Assembly: GCA_963711315.1 (NCBI GenBank)
Contig: CAVQDQ010000004.1
Location: forward strand, 1 to 64,000
Direction of reading: 5' to 3'
From: PALSA-612 sp963711315
GTDB lineage: Bacteria; Actinomycetota; Thermoleophilia; Gaiellales; Gaiellaceae
DNA: 64,000 bases
Every line of letters begins with the position of its first letter. The stretch's first letter is position 1. This document shows positions 57,957 to 64,000 of the stretch, in pieces. The notes below the pieces were generated by a model that did not search any database, was not told the origin of the DNA, and saw only the letters and a program-made list of their open reading frames with translations. The translations under genes and the position numbers were made by a program.

Positions 57957-59010
57957 CGAGGGGTACGAGCGCGTCGGTCGTCACAGGCTCGTCTGCACGC
58001 AGCCCACGGTCGAGCGAACGGCCGAGCAGCCGGTCGAGCTCGAACGGCGCGAGTCCACCGTCGGCCGGCGAGCGCGCGACGAGGTCGCCTTCGGCGATCA
58101 CATGTCCGGGCTCGAGGTCGCGCGCGGCGACGAGCATCTTCCCCATCTTCCTGAGCGCCGGCTCCTCGGACGGCAGCTGGCGCTTGACGCCGTCACCGAG
58201 CGCTGCGGGCACGCGTCGCAGGTCGCGGACGAGCTTGCGCATCCCCTCCGGCATCAGCGAGAACGCATGGTCCGTGCCCTTGAGCGTGTGCGAGAGCGTG
58301 AAGTGCTTCTCCATGATCCGCGCGCCGAGCATGTACGCCACCAGCGACATCGCGATGCCGTCCTGATGATCCGAGAGGCCGACGACGAGCTCCGGGTAGC
58401 GGTCGCGAAAGGTCGTGATCACGCCCAGCTCGAGCTCGTCGACCGGGGCCGGATAGGCAGCCGTGCACTGGAGCAGGCAGAGCTGCGAGTTGATCGGCAG
58501 CACCGCCTCGACGGCGCGGTCGACATCGTCGATGGTCGCGCCGCCCGTGGAGACGATCATCGGCTTACCGAGCGATGCGACGTGCCTCAGCAGCGGTGTG
58601 TTACGGAGATCTCCCGAGGCGATCTTGTAGGCCGGCATATCGAGCTCGGCCAGGAGATCGGCGCTCGGCTCGTCGAAGGCAGTGGCGAAGAAGGCGAGGC
58701 CGAGCTCTCTGGCACACGCCTGCAGCTCCTTGTACTCGCCGACATCGAACTCGAGCGCTTCGCGGTGCTCGCCGTATGTGGGCCCGAACGAGTTCTCGTG
58801 GTCGTACGGCGCGTCGTACGCCGCCCTGGTGTAGAGCGAGCGGTTGTGGCGCTTCTGGAGCTTCACGGCGTTCACACCACACTGAGAGGCGGACAGGAAG
58901 AGCTTCTGCGCCTGTTCCACCGAGCCCTGGTGGTTGTGGCCGATCTCGGCGATGACGTAGCAGTCGCCGTCGTCCGAGATACGGGTGCCGTCGATGACGA
59001 GTTCGCGCAT
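57928..59010 (-). CDS. neuB: N-acetylneuraminate (nonulosonate) synthase
   Basis: 360 residues from ATG 59010. Barrel motifs of the PEP-dependent sialic-acid synthase family: VIAEIGHNHQGSVEQAQKLF, VNAVKLQKRHNRSLYTRAAY, YKIASGDLRNTPLLRHVA, IVSTGGATIDDVDRAVEA, LLQCTAAYPAPVDELELGV and GARIMEKHFTLSHTLKGTDH. The C-terminal SAF (antifreeze-like) domain is VAARDLEPGHVIAEGDLVAR. It condenses a 6-carbon amino sugar (or its 6-phosphate) with PEP. No NeuC or pseudaminate-specific enzyme is in the window, so the exact nonulosonate is unknown. Divergent from the PMT-like gene. Confidence 0.9.
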   Translation of the reverse strand: MRELVIDGTRISDDGDCYVIAEIGHNHQGSVEQAQKLFLSASQCGVNAVKLQKRHNRSLYTRAAYDAPYDHENSFGPTYGEHREALEFDVGEYKELQACARELGLAFFATAFDEPSADLLAELDMPAYKIASGDLRNTPLLRHVASLGKPMIVSTGGATIDDVDRAVEAVLPINSQLCLLQCTAAYPAPVDELELGVITTFRDRYPELVVGLSDHQDGIAMSLVAYMLGARIMEKHFTLSHTLKGTDHAFSLMPEGMRKLVRDLRRVPAALGDGVKRQLPSEEPALRKMGKMLVAARDLEPGHVIAEGDLVARSPADGGLAPFELDRLLGRSLDRGLRADEPVTTDALVPLDEPVVRAAS

Positions 59011-59038
59011 GGCTTTCGCGGCCGGAACCGCGCCGCCG

Positions 59039-61124
59039 ATGGTACCCCGCGCGTCTGTCACGATCGGTGACAATCGCCCTCTGGGCACGGTGGCGTTCAT
59101 CCTCGGTCTCGCGCTGATCGCCGCCACGGCGTGGCTGGTTGCCGCGTCGTTCTCGTTGCGTGACGCGATCGACTTCCTGCTCGCGTCGTTCCTCTGCGCG
59201 ACGGGAGCCATCGCCGTCCTCGTGTTGTTGCTATCACCGTTCGAGGCCCTCACGCGCGGCTGGCTACTCGCCGGCTCGGGCGTGTTGGCGGCGGTGGCCG
59301 TCCTCGTCTGGGCGTGGCGTGGGAGGCCGGCCGCGCCGGCGTTCCGGCCCGGATTTCGCGCCGGCGGCGAGGCGCTGCGAGACCCCGTCGTGGCGATCCC
59401 GGCTGCGGCCGTCGCCGCCGGGCTCGTCTATTCCGTCGTGCTCGCGATCGCCACGCCTCCGAACGACTACGACACGCTCTGGTACCACCTCTCCCGCGCC
59501 GCCTTCTGGCGCCAGGCGCACGGCGTGGGCTACGTGGAGCGGGCGAACGACTTGCGGCTGGACGTCTTCACGCCCGGCTCCGAGCTCGTCTCCTCGTGGG
59601 CGATGACGCTTTCCGGGGACGAGCGCTTCGCCGGGCTCTTCCAGCTGGTCGCGCTGCTCGCAACCATGCTGGCGGTGGCGGGGATTGCACGCGCGCTCGG
59701 CCTTGACCGGCGCGCCGCAGCGCTCGGTGCCGTGCTCTTCGCGTCGCTGCCGGTCGTCGTGCTCCAGGCTTCGACCGCCCTCAACGACCTCGCGCTCGCG
59801 TCGTTTCTCGTCATCGTCGTCTACCTCCTGCTCCGGGGCGAGCGGATGCACCTGGCGCTCGGCGCGCTGGCGCTGGCGCTGGCCGTAGCCACGAAGGCGA
59901 CAGCGTTGGTGGCGTTGCCGGTACTCGCACTCCTTGCCTTCGGCCTCACCCCGCGCCGGCGCTGGCCGGACGTGGCCATCTCGGGGGCGGCCGGAATCGC
60001 GCTCGGAGCCTTCTGGTACTACGTCAACCGCGCGGAGACCGGGAGCTTCATTCCCCGCTTCGCGCCGACGAACGAGGGCGGCGGCGTCTCGCACGACACC
60101 CACTTCGTCAAGTATCCGGCGCAGTTCAGCCGGCTCGTGATCGATGCCATCGACCCGGCCGGCTCCGTGGGGAGGGATCGCTGGCTCTACCTCGTCGCAG
60201 CTGTGGTCGTGCTCGCTGTCGGCTCGGTGCTCGCAGCCCGGCGCCGCTCGCGAAGCACGGCCGTCGCAGCCGTCGTCGCTGCCTGCGTCGTCGCCATCCC
60301 GGTTGCCTTCGTCACGCTTCACGCGCGGCTGCTGGACGGGTTTCAGCGCTTCTGGCTGAATGCCGGCGAGCCCGATCTTGCTTTCCTCGGCGCCAATCGC
60401 GAAGCGGTGCCGCCTTCGCCGTTCGTCTCCTGGTACGGCGCGCTGGGCGTGCTCATGGTGCTTGCCGCAGTCGTGCTCGCTGTCAGAGAGGTGAGACGTG
60501 GAGCGCTGCGCAAAGCCGGCCTGCTGTTCGCGCTTGCGCCCGTCTTCTATCTCGTCGTGATCACGATCGGGCTCGGCTACACACCGTTCCACGGCCGCTA
60601 CCTGATGCCGGCCGTGGCGCTCGGAGCCGCGACGTGGGGACTGGTGCTCCCCGTCCGCCCGCTCGCGTGGGCGGCGGCGGCCATCGCCACGGTCACGGTC
60701 TGCCTCTCGTTCGTCCACTACGTGGAGAAGCCCGCGGGCTTCAGCGTGCTGGGCGGCGACGACGTGCGCTCGGTGTGGAACGAGTCGCGGATCGAGATCC
60801 TCGCGCACTCACGTGCGCCCGGCGGCGCAGGGCCGTTGCGAGTGCTCGAGGAGAAGGCCGCCGACGGCGACACCGTGGCGCTGATGATCCGCCAGGACGA
60901 TGTCAGCTATCCGTTCTTTGGAGCGGACCTCGACCGACGCGTCGTGTTCGTGGAGGACACCGGCGGGCTCGACGAGAAGGCCGACTGGCTAGTCGTCGCT
61001 CCGGGCCTGACTGCCGACGTCTGCGACGAGGGCTGGCGCTCGCTGCCCGTCGACGAGCCCGACTGGCGGCTCTACGAGCGCGTGGGGCTTTGCCCCGGCG
61101 AGACCGCGGAGCGACATCGCGTAG
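59039..61124 (+). CDS. PMT/ArnT-type polytopic membrane glycosyltransferase, 3' end unresolved
   Basis: About 680-695 residues with many membrane helices. First catalytic loop is TPPNDYDTLWYHLSRAAFW, with the acidic pair expected in GT-C transferases; then DVFTPGSELVSSWAMTLSGD and TALNDLALASFLVIVVYLLL. A C-terminal soluble segment ends near DEPDWRLYERVGLC. The visible frame runs on to 62005, but beyond about 61100 it is Arg-rich antisense of the glycosyltransferase gene, so an indel has probably hidden a stop; the TAG at 61122-61124 is the nearest. ATG 59009 and GTG 59090 are alternative starts. Likely transfers sugars from polyprenyl phosphate outside the membrane. Confidence 0.72.
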
Positions 61125-62111
61125 GCCTCGAGCGTCGCCGAGGTCGCCGCTGCCCAGGAGAATCGCTCGCCCGCACGCTCGCGGGCTGCGGCGCCGAGGC
61201 GCGCACGCAGCACAGGGTCGGCAAGCAGGCGGTCGATCGCCGATGCGCAGTGCTCCGGCGTCCCCGGGCGGCACCAGCAGGCCCGTCCGGTCGTCCTCCA
61301 CGGCGTCCAGCAGCCCACCCACTGCCGACGCGACGACCGGACGGCCGTGCGCCATCGCCTCGCGGGCGACGACACCGTACCCCTCGCGCCGGGAGGGGCA
61401 AACGACGATCGCGGCGCGGTCGTAATAGTGGCCGAGCTCCGCCGGCGGCACGAATCCGATCGCATCCGGGACAACGTCGCGCAGCGGCCCGTCGCCGACC
61501 ACGACACGCGGGACGCCTGCCGTCGCCTGCGCCAGCTCCTCGATCCCCTTCTCCGGGGCCAGCCGGCCGACGTAGAGGACGTGCGGCGGCTCCGCGGGCG
61601 CGGCGAGCGCAGCGGGTAGCTCGACGCCGCTGCCGATCACGCGGACGTCGGTCGCACCGAGCCGCGTCAGGGCCTCGGCAACAGCCTTCGACGGTGCGAC
61701 CACGACGCGGGCGCGGCGCACGACCGGGCGGAAGAGGATCGGCGCGCGCGTGGCCAGCTCGACGTCGGTGCCCCACGCCTGGAGCACGTAGGGAAGGCCC
61801 GTCGCGAGCGCCGCGAAGCCCGACGGCAGCCAGTGAGCGTGAACGAGGTCGGCACCCTTCGCAGCGCGCCTCGCGGCCTGCGCGTACGAAGCGAGGAACG
61901 CCGGCAGCAACGCCACGCGCGTCGGATTGGCTCGCAGATTGGCCACGATGCCGTCGCCGTACGCGATGCCGAAGTCGTGGAAGCCCGCGGGTGAGACCAC
62001 CTTGACGTCGACGTCCGCAGCGCGCAGGTGCTGAACGGCGTCGCGGACGAACGCGCCGGCCATGTCAGTCTCGTCGCGCGGGTACGACGTCGTCAGCACG
62101 GCTACGCGCAT
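60989..62111 (-). CDS. GT4-family glycosyltransferase, frame break in the C-terminal half
   Basis: ATG 62111 gives MRVAVLTTSYPRDETDMAGA with the glycine-rich start of GT-B enzymes; GADLVHAHWLPSGFAALAT and VVAPSKAVAEALTRLGATDV follow. Donor-site motifs are HVLYVGRLAPEKGIEELAQA and ASREGYGVV-like PSRREGYGVVAREAMAHGRP (E-x7-E). A break near 61260 leads to AIDRLLADPVLRARLGAAA. The frame then ends at 60989, after what looks like antisense of the convergent gene, so the true stop may be near 61072. It adds a sugar to a lipid-linked or polymer acceptor in the cytoplasm. Confidence 0.84.
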
Positions 62112-62134
62112 TGCGGGTGCCACAATACGCCCGC

Positions 62135-63535
62135 ATGAGCCGCCGCCTTCCCGGTTGGACGCTCCCGGCGGCGGGCATCGGCCTACCGCTTCTCGCCGTC
62201 CTCGTCGCCATCCTCGTGCTCGAGCCGTACTACGGGGTAGTCGACGACGCGATCCTGCTCGGCTACGCGCACGTCCCCACTGCCGACTTCCCCGGCGAGT
62301 GGGCTCACCGGGTCTGGTCGGACATCTCCTCGTGGGGGATGATTCGGCCGTTCTACTGGGCGCTCGCGTACGGCGAGTACAACGCCGGGGCGGAGAGCCC
62401 CACTGCGCTCTACCTCGTCAACTGGGCCGCCACGGGCGCCATTCTCGCCTTCGCCGGCTTCGCGATCGCGCGAGCGTTTCGCGTCGCTCGCGACCGGCTC
62501 GCGATCTTCCTCGCCGTGTACGGGGCGGCGGTCTTCATCTATCCCTGGACGCTCGATCTCTTCGCGTTCCCGAGCTACCAGGAGAAGTGGGTCGTGCTGG
62601 CAGCCGCGATCGGCCTGCTCTGGTTCGCGGAGCCCCGCGAGCGCGTGCCGGCCTGGCGGTGGTACGCGGTCAGCGCGCTCGTCATCGGGCTGGGCTCGCT
62701 GACGAAGGCGCAGTACGTCGTCTTCCTGCCGGCGTTCGTCCTGCTCGTGCTCGACCACCGCCGGGAAGCGCGCGCGGGCTGGTGGCGCGTCGGAGCCGTC
62801 ACGGCCATGGGGGTCGCCGCCGCCCTCGCCTTGCGTGCCATCGCCTGGCACGGCGACTACACCGAGGGCTTCGGCCTCTCGAACGTGCCAGACCAGCTCG
62901 GATCGAAGTACCTCTGGCTCGTGGCGGCATTCGCGCTGGCGTGGACCGTGTACGCGGTCGTGCGGCGGGAGACGCTGCTCCGCGACCTCATCCCGACGGT
63001 CGTCTTCGGAGCCTTCGTGGTGGTCTTCGCCCAGTGGCCGGGCGGCTTCCTCTGGACGCTGCTCGGGTTCGTCGCCGCCGGCGCCTTCGCACTCGCTGTC
63101 TCGCGTCTCCGCTCGGCGACAGTGGCGACGGTCGCGCTCGTGGCAAGCCTGGTCTGGGCATGCACGTGGATCGTCGTGCGGACCGACGAGCTCTACTCCT
63201 CGCTGACGAGCATCGGCGAGTTCGCCCGCTCCGCCCCGGCGAGGACGCTCGCCGCCGACGGCACTCCGGTCTACATCTCCTGCGAGGAAGGGTCGGCCGC
63301 GATCGCCGGCTACGTCCGCCGCGAGCAGGGCCTGCCGCTCAGCGTGCGTCCTCGAGAGGCAGCGCCATGGACCTCCGCGAAGGGCCTGGAGCCGCCTCCG
63401 GGCTTCCGCTACGCGCTCGTGGACGCGCGCCTATGTCCCGCGGCTATCGACGGGGCGAAGTGGCGCGCCGTGTGGACGCCGAGCCGCGCTGGGGGCTTTG
63501 TCCTCTACGAGTCCACGGCCGAAGACAACGGGTAA
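62135..63535 (+). CDS. Polytopic membrane protein of the surface-polysaccharide region
   Basis: 466 residues from ATG 62135; an upstream TTG in the same frame overlaps the divergent gene. About ten hydrophobic helices, an acidic first loop (EPYYGVVDDAILLGYAHVPT, then GEWAHRVWSDISSWGMIRPF) and a C-terminal soluble part with one conserved-looking cysteine pair (ISCEEGSAAIAGY and DARLCPAAIDG). The pattern resembles GT-C glycosyltransferase-like proteins or DUF-type membrane proteins of actinobacterial glycan loci. No family can be named. Its last 105 nt overlap the convergent ligase gene. Confidence 0.68.
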   Translation: MSRRLPGWTLPAAGIGLPLLAVLVAILVLEPYYGVVDDAILLGYAHVPTADFPGEWAHRVWSDISSWGMIRPFYWALAYGEYNAGAESPTALYLVNWAATGAILAFAGFAIARAFRVARDRLAIFLAVYGAAVFIYPWTLDLFAFPSYQEKWVVLAAAIGLLWFAEPRERVPAWRWYAVSALVIGLGSLTKAQYVVFLPAFVLLVLDHRREARAGWWRVGAVTAMGVAAALALRAIAWHGDYTEGFGLSNVPDQLGSKYLWLVAAFALAWTVYAVVRRETLLRDLIPTVVFGAFVVVFAQWPGGFLWTLLGFVAAGAFALAVSRLRSATVATVALVASLVWACTWIVVRTDELYSSLTSIGEFARSAPARTLAADGTPVYISCEEGSAAIAGYVRREQGLPLSVRPREAAPWTSAKGLEPPPGFRYALVDARLCPAAIDGAKWRAVWTPSRAGGFVLYESTAEDNG

Positions 63536-64000
63536 GGCGAGCGCGAGCACCGCGAACACGTAGATGTAGTAGAACGACATCGTGAGGTAGAAGAGGTTCG
63601 AGGCGAGCGTTCCTGCGAGCGCTGCACTCATGCCCCAGGCCAGCGGGGTCACCCGCGCGGCCGCGATGTCACCACGAGCGGCAAGCGCGCGTCCCACACG
63701 GCGGGCGGCGCCGAGGCGGGAGAACAGGTACCAGATGAAGACGCCGAACAGCGCCGCGCCGACAAGCCCCGTCTCGACCAGCAGGGCGACGTAGAACGAG
63801 TGGGGGCCCCAGTTCGTCTTGCCGGTGACCTGCTCGTAGTAGACCGAGAAGTTGTTGAGCCCCAGCCCGAACAGCGGCTTCGTGGAGAGGATGTCCGGGA
63901 TGAAGTCGTAAACGCCGAAGTGGGCCTGGGACGCGCCGCCGCCCGTCTTCACCCGTGACCGCAGGATGGTCTCGAAGTAGTCGAGCCGCGAGAACCACGA
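63431..64000 (-). CDS. O-antigen ligase/polymerase (Wzy/WaaL-type), partial at window end
   Basis: The frame is open to the last base, so the N-terminal half is missing. The visible 189 residues include the Wzy_C signature: LFGLGLNNFSVYYEQVTGKT, NWGPHSFYVALLVETGLVGA (histidine followed by a GL-G helix) and AALFGVFIWYLFSRLGAARR, then two more helices. This domain joins polyprenyl-linked glycans to each other or to lipid acceptors on the outside of the membrane. It ends at a TAG within the convergent gene. It links this window edge to a larger surface-polysaccharide locus. Confidence 0.82.
   Translation of the reverse strand, partial: SWFSRLDYFETILRSRVKTGGGASQAHFGVYDFIPDILSTKPLFGLGLNNFSVYYEQVTGKTNWGPHSFYVALLVETGLVGAALFGVFIWYLFSRLGAARRVGRALAARGDIAAARVTPLAWGMSAALAGTLASNLFYLTMSFYYIYVFAVLALALPVVFGRGLVEDKAPSAARRPHGAPLRPVDSRGT

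Noticed and set aside
58985..62005. A 1,006-codon plus-strand frame
   Set aside because: Only the part up to about 61100 is a membrane protein. The rest is Arg/Pro-rich and exactly antisense to a well-supported GT4 glycosyltransferase, so I cut it back.

Overview
The window is high-GC, gene-dense DNA from a single bacterial chromosome. It has no rRNA, tRNA, insertion sequence, phage gene or CRISPR array that I can see. Frequent GTG starts, ATGA/GTGA/TGATG stop-start overlaps, hairpin terminators without clear U-tracts, zinc-ribbon adenylate cyclase/ATPase/TPR regulators and the general gene content suggest an actinobacterium, possibly of the Thermoleophilia (Gaiellales/Solirubrobacterales) type. 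The lineage is inferred from gene content only.

Layout. 1-1.5 kb: the 3' part of a TPR regulator. 1.5-6.1 kb: two tandem secreted Ig-like proteins that share an eight-cysteine C-terminal domain ending PWDGGGGWR. 6.2-16.3 kb (minus strand): a peptide-type ABC transporter (oppABCDF) flanked by an aspartoacylase-family hydrolase, an SDR, a creatininase-family hydrolase and a ketopantoate reductase-amidase fusion; this looks like uptake and breakdown of an amide-containing compound. 16.3-23.7 kb: hsp20-lon, a lipoprotein, a small membrane protein, an M23 peptidase, two half-size TauE/SafE proteins, otsB and a NUDIX gene. 23.8-36.5 kb: PLP decarboxylase, PolX, dolichyl-phosphate-mannose synthase-like transferase, thioredoxin, a large cyclase/AAA/TPR regulator, thiD-thiL and an MrfA-like helicase.

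36.6-59.0 kb is a 22-kb minus-strand run of tightly packed genes. Its two ends encode nonulosonate (sialic/legionaminic-like) and surface-sugar functions: neuB, a KdsC-like phosphatase and an SDR at the upstream end; neuA, transketolase, an enolase-superfamily enzyme, two methyltransferases, a deacetylase, GNAT and a glycosyltransferase at the downstream end. The middle is a complete K+ uptake module: split KdpD, KdpE, two microproteins including KdpF, then kdpA, kdpC and kdpB in that unusual order, and a UspA protein. 59.0-64 kb carries a PMT-type membrane glycosyltransferase, a GT4 glycosyltransferase, another polytopic membrane protein and the end of an O-antigen ligase, continuing the surface-polysaccharide theme.

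Sequence quality matters here. About 30 single-nucleotide frame breaks and two in-frame amber codons interrupt otherwise well-conserved genes, clustered at 8-14 kb, 16-33 kb, 46-57 kb and near 61 kb, while 34-46 kb is clean. Protein similarity continues on both sides of each break, so I read most as consensus errors rather than real pseudogenes. Gene limits below are given for the reconstructed genes.
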